A stretch of DNA of 64,000 nucleotides from Pseudomonas brassicacearum subsp. brassicacearum (GTDB lineage Bacteria > Pseudomonadota > Gammaproteobacteria > Pseudomonadales > Pseudomonadaceae): assembly GCF_008801605.1 (NCBI RefSeq), contig NZ_VZPJ01000007.1, positions 124,001-188,000 on the forward strand, read 5' to 3'. Below the pieces are notes generated by a model, which ran no database searches, was not told where the DNA came from, and saw only the letters and a list, made by a program, of their open reading frames with translations. The translations under genes and the position numbers were made by a program. Positions 26,715 through 34,966 of this stretch are shown here, one piece after another. How positions within the stretch are numbered: position 1 is the stretch's first letter; the number at the start of each line of letters is the position of its first letter.

Positions 26715-27107
26715 ATGGACCGATTCACCGGTGGTTGCCTGTGCGGCAACGTTCGCATCCAAGCCTCGGGCCGTCCGTATCGGGTTGGCCTCTGTCACTG
26801 CCTCGACTGTCGCAAGCATCACGGCGCGCTCTTCTACGCTGCCGCCGTTTTTCCCCAGGATGCCGTGACGATCGAAGGTGAAACACGGGATTATGCCGGA
26901 CGCTTTTTCTGCCCTCGCTGCGGCTCGTCGCTGTTCGCCCGCTCGGGTGACGAAATAGAAGTGCACCTTGGGACGCTGGACGCCCCCGATCAACTGATGC
27001 CCACCTACGAAAGCTGGACCGTGCGCCGTGAGTCCTGGCTGCCGGCGTTTCCGCTCACCCGACACTACGAGCATGATCGCGAGTGGACAGGGCGGGCCGA
27101 GGAGTAG
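26715..27107 (+). CDS. GFA (glutathione-dependent formaldehyde-activating-like) zinc protein
   Basis: 130-aa protein of the GFA/CENP-V fold. All seven family cysteines are present: C8 and C10 (CLCG), C27, C29 and C32 (CHCLDC), C66 and C69 (CPRCG), which bind two zinc ions. A role in spontaneous-type S-hydroxymethylglutathione formation was proposed for the family, but the activity is disputed. GAGGAGA precedes the ATG. Convergent with the aldehyde dehydrogenase gene. Confidence 0.93.
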   Translation: MDRFTGGCLCGNVRIQASGRPYRVGLCHCLDCRKHHGALFYAAAVFPQDAVTIEGETRDYAGRFFCPRCGSSLFARSGDEIEVHLGTLDAPDQLMPTYESWTVRRESWLPAFPLTRHYEHDREWTGRAEE

Positions 27108-27112
27108 GGCGG

Positions 27113-28561
27113 TCATTCGAAGCCGACAATCGCCTTGATCTCCAAATACTCCTCGAACCCGTGAACCCCATACTCACGACCATTGCCCGAACGCTTGTAC
27201 CCACCGAACGGTGCCATCGGGTTCCACGCCGGGTAGTTCAACAGCACTTGCCCTGCGCGAATACGCGACGCAACGGCGCGGGCAAGATCAAGGTCCTGGC
27301 CCTGGACATGCGCGCCCAGCCCATAGACGGTGTCGTTGGCGATGGCGACGGCTTCATCCAACGTGTCATAGGCAATGATGCACAGCACCGGGCCGAAGAT
27401 TTCTTCCTGGGCGATGCGCATGGCGCTGTCGACCTGCGAGAAAACCGTGGGGCGGGTGTAGAAGCCTTGTTCGAGACCCTCCGGGCGTCCTGGGCCGCCG
27501 CAGACAAGCTTGGCACCTTCATTCATGCCCACTTCGATCATGGCTTGCACGCGATTGAACTGGGCCTCGTTGGCGATGGGACCGAGCACGGTTGCTTCCA
27601 ATTGTGGATCGCCCACGATGATCGCGTTGGCGGTGGCAGCAGCCAACGCCTCGACTTCCGCCAGGCGGTTCCTTGGCACGATCATTCGGGTCGGTGCGCT
27701 GCACGATTGGCCGACGTTGCGAAATGCCGACATCACGCCCGGCGGCACGGCCTTGGCGAAGTCGGCGTCGGGCAACAGCACGTTCGGTGACTTGCCGCCC
27801 AACTCTTGGGTAACGCGCTTGACTGTAGGGGCGGCGGCCTGGGCCACCAGTGCGCCGGCGCGGTTCGAGCCGGTGATTGAGATCAGGTCGATGTCGGGAT
27901 GCGCCGCCATGGCCGCGCCGACCTCGGCACCGCTACCGTTCACCAGGTTGAAGACGCCGGCAGGCAGGCCAGCGTCATGCACCAATTGTGCGAAGAGAAG
28001 GGCACTCAGGGGCGACAGTTCGCTGGGTTTCAACACCACCGTGCAACCGGCGGCAATCGCCGGGGCGACTTTGGCGGTGATTTGATACAGCGGCCAGTTC
28101 CACGGCGTAATGAGGCCGCAGACGCCGATGGGTTCGCGTTGAATGGCCGTGCCATGCTCAATCTTCTGGAAGTTGTAAGTGGACAGCACATCGCGGGCCA
28201 CCCGAACGTGTTCGGCGGCCAGCGGCACTTGCATGGCCCGTGCGAAGCCGATGGCCGCGCCCATTTCCAGCGAGAGCACCTGGGCCAGTTCTTCTTTGCG
28301 TTCAAGGATCAGCGCATGGATCTTTCCCAGGATCGCCACGCGCGCTTGCACCGAAGTGGCGGACCAGTCGGGAAATGCTGCGCGAGCCGCCGCTACGGCG
28401 CGGTCAACGTCTTCGCCGGACCCTCGGGCGACCTCGGCAATGACTTGCTCGGTAGCGGGATTGACCACGGGCAGCGTGGCCGGGTATGCCGGAGACTGCC
28501 AGTCACCATTGATATAGAACTGCTGGGACGTAGGCGGGGTGTTCAAAAAGGGGGTGGTCAT
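27113..28561 (-). CDS. NAD(P)-dependent aldehyde dehydrogenase
   Basis: 482-aa ALDH-superfamily enzyme. It has the cofactor block TPWNWPLYQITAKVAPAIAAG, the Glu motif ELGGKSPNVLL, the catalytic Cys in FRNVGQSCSAPTR and the C-terminal GPVLCI..NDTVYGLGAHV and PFGGYKRSGNGREYG. GGGAG precedes ATG 28561, so a longer upstream frame is rejected. Substrate unknown. Its nearest neighbours in the same direction, the FAD oxidoreductase operon, lie 204 bases upstream, and no gene is visible in that gap. Confidence 0.93.
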   Translation of the reverse strand: MTTPFLNTPPTSQQFYINGDWQSPAYPATLPVVNPATEQVIAEVARGSGEDVDRAVAAARAAFPDWSATSVQARVAILGKIHALILERKEELAQVLSLEMGAAIGFARAMQVPLAAEHVRVARDVLSTYNFQKIEHGTAIQREPIGVCGLITPWNWPLYQITAKVAPAIAAGCTVVLKPSELSPLSALLFAQLVHDAGLPAGVFNLVNGSGAEVGAAMAAHPDIDLISITGSNRAGALVAQAAAPTVKRVTQELGGKSPNVLLPDADFAKAVPPGVMSAFRNVGQSCSAPTRMIVPRNRLAEVEALAAATANAIIVGDPQLEATVLGPIANEAQFNRVQAMIEVGMNEGAKLVCGGPGRPEGLEQGFYTRPTVFSQVDSAMRIAQEEIFGPVLCIIAYDTLDEAVAIANDTVYGLGAHVQGQDLDLARAVASRIRAGQVLLNYPAWNPMAPFGGYKRSGNGREYGVHGFEEYLEIKAIVGFE

Positions 28562-28765
28562 CCAACGGGCTCCCATAGAGCGGTGATAGCACTGCCGGCG
28601 ACAGATCCTGAGGCCGTTTTCTTCTCGATAAACTAACAAAGCGGCCCGGATGGGATATGCCGTTCTCAAGCCTGGCAAAGAAGAATCTGCTGTATCTGCC
28701 GGGCTAACTTGGCAAAAAAAGTGGCAGCGTCCGTCCGGGGCAAAAAGGGCGCCCAGTCGCTTGTG

Positions 28766-29947
28766 TCATATGAGTCTGCCGGTGCCAGGCGTGCTCATCT
28801 GAGGCATTGTCAGGGCGGTCGGTTCGGTGAACCGGCGAATATCAAAGGGGCTGATCAGGGTGCGGGTGCTGCCGGTGCTGATCAGCTCGGCCATGACGTC
28901 GCCGACGCCGGGGCCGAGCTGGAAGCCATGCCCGCAGAACCCAAAGGCATAGAACAACCCCTTGACCTTGCCGCTTGGCCCCATGATCGGCAGCGAGTCT
29001 GGCGTATAGCTTTCGATGCCGCTCCACACCCGGATAATGTTGAGGTTCGCCACCCCGGGCAGCAGGCGGCTCATCTGATGCATCTGGTTGAGCAGGCTCT
29101 CGGGCTTGAAGTAGGCGCGACGGTTGATCATGTCCGGTTTGCAGCGGTTACCGCCGCCGATGATGAGGTTGCCTCGGGGGATCTGCCGGAAATAAATCAC
29201 CTCCTCCTTTATCTTGGTGAACACGCCGATCACGGTCGGCAAGGCATAGGGCACCGGCTCGGTGACCGACATCTGTGGGCCATTGGCTTCCAACGGCACC
29301 GCTTCGCCGAATTGTTCGGACAGCTTCGCCCCCCACGCGCCCGCCGTGATCAGCAGTTGCTCGGCGATGAATAGCTGGCCGTCGGTGGTGGTCACGTGGA
29401 ATTGGTCATTCACCTTTTGCACCGTGGCGACTTCTGTTCGCTCGCGGATGCTGGCCCCGGCCCGTGTCGCCGCGCGGGCAAATGCCGGGGCGGCCAGGCG
29501 CGGGTTGGCGTGGCCGTCGTGAGGGGCGTACGAGCCGCCCTTGACCTGCGCGCCGAGGAACGGGAAACGTGCGTGCAAGGCCTTGCCGGTGATGATCTGC
29601 AAGTCCAGTTCGCGGGCTTCGGGGGCGGCGGCGTAGGCTTCAAGCTCGGCGATTTCGTCCTCGCGATAACAGACGCGCATATGGCCGCTGGGGATGAACT
29701 CCAGGTCATCGCCAATCAACTCGGGGAGCCGTTTCCACAACCCGTACGAGCGATTCGACAGTTCCAGCTGGCCGAGGAATCGCCCTTGGCGTCGCACGTT
29801 GCCGAAATTCACGCCACTGGCGTATTGGCCGATCAGGTCGCGTTCCAGCAGGGTCACCGAGTGCCCACGCTGGCGCAGGAAAAACGCCGACGCCGACCCC
29901 ATGATGCCGCCGCCGATAATCAGTACATCGCTTTTTTCTGGCTTCAT
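28766..29947 (-). CDS. FAD-dependent amino-acid/amine oxidoreductase (DAO family), HcnC/OoxB-like
   Basis: 393-aa flavoenzyme. The Rossmann motif is VLIIGGGIMGSASAFFLRQRG, followed by GQYASGVNFGNVRRQGRFLGQ, and the C-terminal FAD region is YAFGFCGHGFQLGPGVGDVMAEL. It is a close paralogue of the beta subunit at 42003-43157, with long identical blocks (SGHMRVCYREDEI; YAPHDGHANPRLAAPAFARAA), but lacks alpha and gamma partners. It is the last gene of the DSD1/RidA operon; its ATG overlaps the RidA stop. Likely oxidises an amino acid to an imine that the RidA-like partner meets. Confidence 0.9.
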   Translation of the reverse strand: MKPEKSDVLIIGGGIMGSASAFFLRQRGHSVTLLERDLIGQYASGVNFGNVRRQGRFLGQLELSNRSYGLWKRLPELIGDDLEFIPSGHMRVCYREDEIAELEAYAAAPEARELDLQIITGKALHARFPFLGAQVKGGSYAPHDGHANPRLAAPAFARAATRAGASIRERTEVATVQKVNDQFHVTTTDGQLFIAEQLLITAGAWGAKLSEQFGEAVPLEANGPQMSVTEPVPYALPTVIGVFTKIKEEVIYFRQIPRGNLIIGGGNRCKPDMINRRAYFKPESLLNQMHQMSRLLPGVANLNIIRVWSGIESYTPDSLPIMGPSGKVKGLFYAFGFCGHGFQLGPGVGDVMAELISTGSTRTLISPFDIRRFTEPTALTMPQMSTPGTGRLI

Positions 29948-30342
29948 GATGTTCTCTCACTCCCTGCCAGCGCTTCGATTTCGATCAGGTACCCATGGTG
30001 CAAGGCGGGGACGGGCACCACCGCGCGCGCAGGCCGGTGTTCGCCGAGATAGCGGGCGTAGATCCGGTCGAAAGCCGGCCAGTGTTCGATGCCGGCGACA
30101 TAGACCGTCACTTTCAGCAGGTCGCTGGGGCTGCGGCCTGCTGCGCCGAGAATCGCCATCAGGTTGTCCAGGGCGATGGCGGCTTGCACTTCGAACGGTT
30201 GGTCGACGCTGTGGCTGCCATCGGTGCGTATCGGCAGTTGCCCGGACACGTACAAGACGCCCTGGTGCAAGACCGCTTGGGCGTAATGTCCGCCCGCAGC
30301 GGCCGCCTGGGTTGTGTGAATCAACTCGATTTCACCAGCCAT
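29944..30342 (-). CDS. RidA family protein in an oxidoreductase operon
   Basis: 132-aa Rid-superfamily protein (AVLHQGVLYVSGQLPIRTDG, SDLLKVTVYVAGIEHWPAFDRIY). The Arg105-equivalent is Ala (VPVPALHHG), so classical imine deaminase activity is doubtful. ATG 30342 lies inside the end of the upstream PLP-enzyme gene (11-base overlap) and its stop overlaps the next start as ATGA, so translation of all three genes is coupled. A role in handling reactive imines from the FAD enzyme is plausible. Confidence 0.9.
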   Translation of the reverse strand: MAGEIELIHTTQAAAAGGHYAQAVLHQGVLYVSGQLPIRTDGSHSVDQPFEVQAAIALDNLMAILGAAGRSPSDLLKVTVYVAGIEHWPAFDRIYARYLGEHRPARAVVPVPALHHGYLIEIEALAGSERTS

Positions 30343-31468
30343 GCAGACGACTCCAGGTGTGCACCGCGCCCGAGGCATCGCAGGCGCGGTAATCAGGGAA
30401 TTGCGCACCGGTGGCGCAGGCGTGGTTGGGCAGGATGCGCAGGCGACTGCCGATGGGAAACCGCTCGGTGATATCGATGTCCGCGGGACTGGAAAGGGTG
30501 ACGATGCCGTGCTCCTGGTTGGCGCTGGTGAGCAGGGCGCCTTCGATCCAGTCGCCAGCTTCGCTGCACACTTGCCCATACCCGAAATCCCGTTGCTGGC
30601 GCTGCGTACCCCGATCACGACTCATGGCCATCCAGCCGGCATCGGTGATGATCCAGCCTTTGTCCGGCTGGTGACCGATGACTGTGGTCAGTACGCTCAG
30701 GGCCAGCTCATCCGCCTGGCAAACACCGATGTTGTGCATCACCAGGTCGAAGAATACATAGACGCCGGCGCGCACTTCAGTAACGCCTTCCAGGCTTTGC
30801 GCCGAAAGTGCCGTGGGTGTGGAGCCGATGCTGACCTCGGGGCAGGCCAGCCCGGCTGCGCGGATGCGTTGGGCGGCGCTGACGCAGAGGTGGCGTTCTT
30901 GTTCGGCCAAGGCTTGCAGCGCTTGGGGCGTATCGAGCTCGTAGCTGGACCCGGCGTGGGTCATGACGCCGCAAAGCTGCATGCCGCCTTCGCTGAGTCG
31001 CCGCGCGATGTCGACAAGTGCATCGTCTTCAACGCGCACGCCGGACCGATGACCGTCGCAATCGATCTCGATCCAGACCTCGAAACGTTCGTCGTGCTGC
31101 CTGCCGAACTCGACGATGGCCTGCGTCGCCGCCAGGCTGTCGGTCAAGATGCTCAATCGACAGCCCTTGCGCCGCAGCGTCAGGGCCTGGGCCAGTTTGC
31201 CGGGTGCCATGGACACGGCATAAAAGATGTCGCGGATGCCTTCGGCGAAGCAATGCTCGGCTTCCTTAAGGGTCGACACGGTGATGGCGCTGGCGCCTGC
31301 TGCAAGCTGCGCCCGAACCACCGGCAGGCATTTGCTGGTCTTGATGTGCGGGCGCAAACGCACGCCCAAGGCGTCCATGCGTTGTTGCATGCGCTGGATA
31401 TTGCGCTGCATTCGCGGCACATCGATGAGCGCGACCGGGGTATCGAGGGAAGCAATTGAGACTGGCAT
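30332..31468 (-). CDS. DSD1-family PLP enzyme (D-threonine aldolase / D-hydroxyamino-acid dehydratase-like)
   Basis: 378-aa fold-type III PLP enzyme. LDTPVALIDVPRMQRNI opens the alanine-racemase-like barrel, and RPHIKTSK carries the predicted PLP lysine (Lys43). The C-terminal LPNHACAT gives His349 and Cys351, the zinc ligands of D-serine dehydratase and D-threonine aldolase. First gene of a three-gene unit with the RidA and FAD genes, pointing to catabolism of a D- or beta-hydroxy amino acid. Divergent from a LysR gene. Confidence 0.9.
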   Translation of the reverse strand: MPVSIASLDTPVALIDVPRMQRNIQRMQQRMDALGVRLRPHIKTSKCLPVVRAQLAAGASAITVSTLKEAEHCFAEGIRDIFYAVSMAPGKLAQALTLRRKGCRLSILTDSLAATQAIVEFGRQHDERFEVWIEIDCDGHRSGVRVEDDALVDIARRLSEGGMQLCGVMTHAGSSYELDTPQALQALAEQERHLCVSAAQRIRAAGLACPEVSIGSTPTALSAQSLEGVTEVRAGVYVFFDLVMHNIGVCQADELALSVLTTVIGHQPDKGWIITDAGWMAMSRDRGTQRQQRDFGYGQVCSEAGDWIEGALLTSANQEHGIVTLSSPADIDITERFPIGSRLRILPNHACATGAQFPDYRACDASGAVHTWSRLHGW

Positions 31469-31563
31469 GAACGAGACTCGCGGGTGAAAGACAGGCTCGA
31501 CTCTACTCAGTCATCGTAAAGCCGTGGTTCAATGCGCTGTCATCAATCATTAAGTTGAACTGA

Positions 31564-32448
31564 ATGATCAGCCTCGAAGACCTGCGCATGGCCGTGACGC
31601 TGGCACGCTGCGAATCGTTGAGCGCCGCTGCCAGGGCCCTCAATGTTTCGCCGCCGGCGCTGTCCATGCGCCTACGCAAACTGGAGACGCTCCTGGGCCT
31701 GACCCTGGCCAATCGCGACGCCCGGCGGCTGAGCCTGACCGCTGACGGCGAGCGTTTCTCGCGCCAGAGTGCGCTATTGCTGGAACAGCTGGAGGCGCTT
31801 CCCGAATCGTTCAGGCAGCAAGACGATCAACTGGCCGGCACTCTCAGGCTGGCGGCACCGTTCGGCTATGGACGCCAACGCCTCGCGCCGCTGCTGGCCC
31901 GTTTTGCCAGGTTGCACCCGCAGCTATGCCTGCATCTGGATCTTCGGGAAACGCCCTGGCCTGACCGTCATGACAGCGATGCGGTGATTCACATCGGTCA
32001 CCTGAGCGACAGCCAGTGGGTCGCCCGACCCCTCACGCAAAATGACCGATGGCTGTGCGCCAGTCCCGCTTACCTGGAGCAGAACGGCACACCGCTAGCG
32101 CCGGAGCAACTCGCCGAGCATCGCTGCATCTGTATTCGTGAGAACGATGAAGATGTCACCCTGTGGCACTTGCGCAATGCGCACGGGCGCAAGACCCTGC
32201 GGATCAAGCCTGCCTTGTTGAGCAACGACGGCAGCGTGGCCCGACGCTGGGCCGAACAGGGCCTGGGGCTGGTGCTGCGTTCGCAATGGGACGTCAGCAA
32301 AGCCATCGCCGACGGCCGCCTGGTACGGGTGCTCGCCGATTGGCAATTCGACAGCGCCCCAATCAACCTGCTGGTGCCCTCGCGCAAACTGCGCAGCGCG
32401 CGGGTGCAGGCGTTGGTGAGCTTCCTGGAGGCCGAACTGAAGGTCTGA
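31564..32448 (+). CDS. LysR-family regulator of the DSD1 operon
   Basis: 294-aa LTTR. HTH: LEDLRMAVTLARCESLSAAARALNVSPPALSMRLRKLETLLGL. Sensor domain from about residue 90 (GTLRLAAPFGYGRQRLAPLL), with the CrgA-group feature HLSDSQWVARPLTQNDRWLCASPAYL. It is divergent from the PLP-enzyme gene over 95 bases and is the obvious candidate regulator of that operon. Confidence 0.92.
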   Translation: MISLEDLRMAVTLARCESLSAAARALNVSPPALSMRLRKLETLLGLTLANRDARRLSLTADGERFSRQSALLLEQLEALPESFRQQDDQLAGTLRLAAPFGYGRQRLAPLLARFARLHPQLCLHLDLRETPWPDRHDSDAVIHIGHLSDSQWVARPLTQNDRWLCASPAYLEQNGTPLAPEQLAEHRCICIRENDEDVTLWHLRNAHGRKTLRIKPALLSNDGSVARRWAEQGLGLVLRSQWDVSKAIADGRLVRVLADWQFDSAPINLLVPSRKLRSARVQALVSFLEAELKV

Positions 32449-32473
32449 ATAGGACACTGCTCCTACCGACCAC

Positions 32474-32571
32474 CGCCATCGCGAGCAAGCTCGCTCCCAC
32501 AATGGATCTGCGGCGTTCCTTGAACCGGTGTCCACCACCATCCCCCTGTGGGAGCGAGCCTGCTCGCGATG
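32474..32571. repeat. REP pair
   Basis: Inverted units at about 32474-32500 (CATCGCGAGCAAGCTCGC) and 32546-32571. They sit in the 453-base gap 32449-32901, which otherwise contains only an AT-richer promoter-like stretch (about 32755-32830) and no gene I can support. Confidence 0.88.
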
Positions 32572-32901
32572 ACGCCGGCCCATTCACCGCGGATGCTGAA
32601 GCTGCTGCGCCAAGCGTAGATTCTGCCGAAAACAACTCTTTGCAGAGCCGTTTGGCGCACCATAAATGCCCCCAAACCCACAGAAACACGGGCACGACGC
32701 CCACGCCTGGAGCATCCCGCAAAGTCTGCTGAGCGAGCCCCGCAAAACGGTGGTTTGTACCAAGCGGCCGGTATTTTTAACGATTTATCCACGGTCTCAT
32801 GGTGTTGTAATGAAAACGTGATGCAGCGTTGCACCGATGCCTCACGAAAGGCGCCATCGTTCGCCTCGTCGAGCCTTCAACAACAATCCAGGACCGCACT
32901 C

Positions 32902-33570
32902 ATGAGCTTTCTTCGACCCAAGTACATCACCTTCGACTGCTACGGCACGTTGACCAATTTCCAGATGGGCACCATGACCCGCGAGCTGTTCGCCGACCGT
33001 GTCGACGCCGGGCAGATGGACCAGTTCGTCAAGGACTTCTCCGCTTATCGCCTGGACCAGGTGATGGGTGACTGGCGGCCCTATGATGAAATCATCAAGA
33101 CCTCCCTGATGCGGGTCTGCAAGCGTTGGGGCGTCGAATATCGTGGCGAAGGCCAGCTCTATTACGACGCCGTGCCAACCTGGGGCCCCCACGCCGATGT
33201 ACCGGCGGGCCTGTCGAAAATCGCCGACAAGATCCCCCTGGTGATTTTTTCCAACGCGATGGACGAGCAGATCATGTCCAACGTCGACAAGCTCGGCGCA
33301 CCTTTCCATAAAGTCTTCACGGCCCAGCAGGCCCAGGCCTACAAGCCGCGCCTGGCCGCCTTCGAGTTCATGCTCGATAACCTTGGCTGCGGACCGGAAG
33401 ACGTCCTGCATGTGTCGTCGAGCTTCCGTTACGACCTGATGTCGGCCCACGACATGAAGATCAAGCACAAAGCCTTCGTCGCCCGCGGTCATGAACACCC
33501 GGCCAACGCTGCCTTTGGCTACCACCAGATCCCGGACATCGGCGGGTTGCCCGCGCTGGTCGGGCTCTGA
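32902..33570 (+). CDS. Haloacid dehalogenase type II-like HAD hydrolase
   Basis: 222-aa HAD-superfamily enzyme. Motif I is ITFDCYGTLTNF with the nucleophilic Asp, motif II VIFSNAMD, the lysine motif YKPRLAAFEF, and motif IV is SSFRYDLMSAHDM. This matches the L-2-haloacid dehalogenase branch; the physiological substrate may be another acyl or phosphorylated acid. AGGA precedes ATG 32902 and a longer upstream frame is discarded. It opens the long catabolic operon, 36 bases before the PuuB-like gene. Confidence 0.9.
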   Translation: MSFLRPKYITFDCYGTLTNFQMGTMTRELFADRVDAGQMDQFVKDFSAYRLDQVMGDWRPYDEIIKTSLMRVCKRWGVEYRGEGQLYYDAVPTWGPHADVPAGLSKIADKIPLVIFSNAMDEQIMSNVDKLGAPFHKVFTAQQAQAYKPRLAAFEFMLDNLGCGPEDVLHVSSSFRYDLMSAHDMKIKHKAFVARGHEHPANAAFGYHQIPDIGGLPALVGL

Positions 33571-33606
33571 GTCTCGACGCACGCTTGAAGGCGAAAGGGG
33601 TTAGAC

Positions 33607-34881
33607 ATGGGCAGTGAGTCCTATTGGCTCGACACCGCACCGGCGTTCACCGGTGCTCAACTCGGCGGATTGCCCGGGCAGGTCGATGTCGCCATCGTCG
33701 GTGGCGGCTTCACCGGCCTGGCGGCGGCGCGGGCCCTGGCCTTGAAGGGGGCCAGCGTGGCGGTGCTGGAAGCGGGCAGGGTGATTGGCGAGGCGTCAGG
33801 GCGCAATGGCGGGCATTGCAGTACCGGCGTGGCCCAGGATTACGCGGCACTCACCGCCAGCCTCGGCGCCGACAAGGCTCGGGCGTATTACCAAGCCTAT
33901 GAAAGCGCCGTGCAGAGCGTCGTGACGCTGGTGGAGCAAGAGCAGATTGCTTGCGACCTCAAGCGCAACGGCAAGCTCAAGCTGGCCGCCAAGCCGATGC
34001 ACTACGAAGGGTTGGCGCGCACCTGTGAGTTGATCCGCAAGGAAGTCGACGCCGAGGTCGAGCTGCTGTCGGCCCGGGAGACGCGGGAGGAAGTCAATTC
34101 GGCGCAGTTTCACGGCGGCCTGTTGCAGCGCAATGGCGTGCAGATGCATGTCGGGCGTTTCGGCGTCGGCCTGGCGGAAGCGGCCGCCCGTCACGGTGCG
34201 TTGATCTTCCAGGGGGTGGCGGTGCAGGACTGGAAGACCAGTGCCGGCGGTTATCGAGTCAACACCAGCAAAGGGACGCTGCAGGCCTCGCAGATCCTGC
34301 TGGCGACCGGCGCCAGTCAGCAGGGCGGCCTGGGCTGGTATCGGCGGCGAATCGTGCCGGTGGGCAGCTTCGTCGTCGCTACCGAGGTCCTGCCCCAGGC
34401 GCTGATCGACAGCCTGCTGCCGGCCCGGCGCTCCTATGTCACCAGCCGCATGATCGGTAACTACTTTCGCCTGACCCCGGACAACCGTTTGCTGTTTGGC
34501 GGTCGTGCGCGGTTTGCCATGTCCGACAGCGTGTCCGACGCCAAGAGCGGCAAGGTGCTGCAAGCGGCGATGGTGCGGATGTTCCCGCAGTTGGCGAACA
34601 CCCGGATCGACTATTGCTGGGGCGGCCTGGTGGACATGACCTCCGATCGCCTGCCCCGGGCCGGCCAGCATGGCGGGGTTTATCACTCCATGGGCTACAG
34701 CGGCCACGGTGTGCAGATGTCGGTGCACATGGGGCAGGTGATGGCCGAGGTCATGGCCGGCAAGGTCGAGGCCAACCCTTGGCGCGAACTGGATTGGCCG
34801 GCCATTCCCGGACACTTCGGCAAACCTTGGTTTTTGCCGCTGGTCGGCGCGTATTACCGCTTGCAGGACTACCTGCACTGA
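33607..34881 (+). CDS. FAD-dependent amine oxidase, gamma-glutamylputrescine oxidase (PuuB)-like
   Basis: 424-aa DAO-family flavoenzyme. VDVAIVGGGFTGLAAARALALKG is the dinucleotide fold, EASGRNGGHCSTGV the flavin loop typical of PuuB/OrdL, and MGYSGHGVQMSVHMGQVMAEV the C-terminal FAD contact. Members oxidise gamma-glutamylated polyamines or other N-alkyl amino acids to aldehydes and hydrogen peroxide. Its position between the HAD gene and the peptide ABC transporter suggests that the imported compound, or a product of it, is the substrate. Confidence 0.9.
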   Translation: MGSESYWLDTAPAFTGAQLGGLPGQVDVAIVGGGFTGLAAARALALKGASVAVLEAGRVIGEASGRNGGHCSTGVAQDYAALTASLGADKARAYYQAYESAVQSVVTLVEQEQIACDLKRNGKLKLAAKPMHYEGLARTCELIRKEVDAEVELLSARETREEVNSAQFHGGLLQRNGVQMHVGRFGVGLAEAAARHGALIFQGVAVQDWKTSAGGYRVNTSKGTLQASQILLATGASQQGGLGWYRRRIVPVGSFVVATEVLPQALIDSLLPARRSYVTSRMIGNYFRLTPDNRLLFGGRARFAMSDSVSDAKSGKVLQAAMVRMFPQLANTRIDYCWGGLVDMTSDRLPRAGQHGGVYHSMGYSGHGVQMSVHMGQVMAEVMAGKVEANPWRELDWPAIPGHFGKPWFLPLVGAYYRLQDYLH

Positions 34882-34914
34882 GTTTCACCGCGTTGTTTGG
34901 CGTTTCAACCACGT

Positions 34915-34926
34915 TGCGTTAACGCA
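34915..34926. promoter_or_regulatory. Perfect palindrome TGCGTTAACGCA before the ABC binding-protein gene
   Basis: 12-bp perfect palindrome 41 bases upstream of the binding-protein ATG, inside the largest (85-base) gap of the operon. Candidate operator for an internal promoter; no regulator can be assigned. Confidence 0.4.
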
Positions 34927-34966
34927 CGTAATCGAGCCCTATCATTTTCCGAAAGGTAGAACTGAC

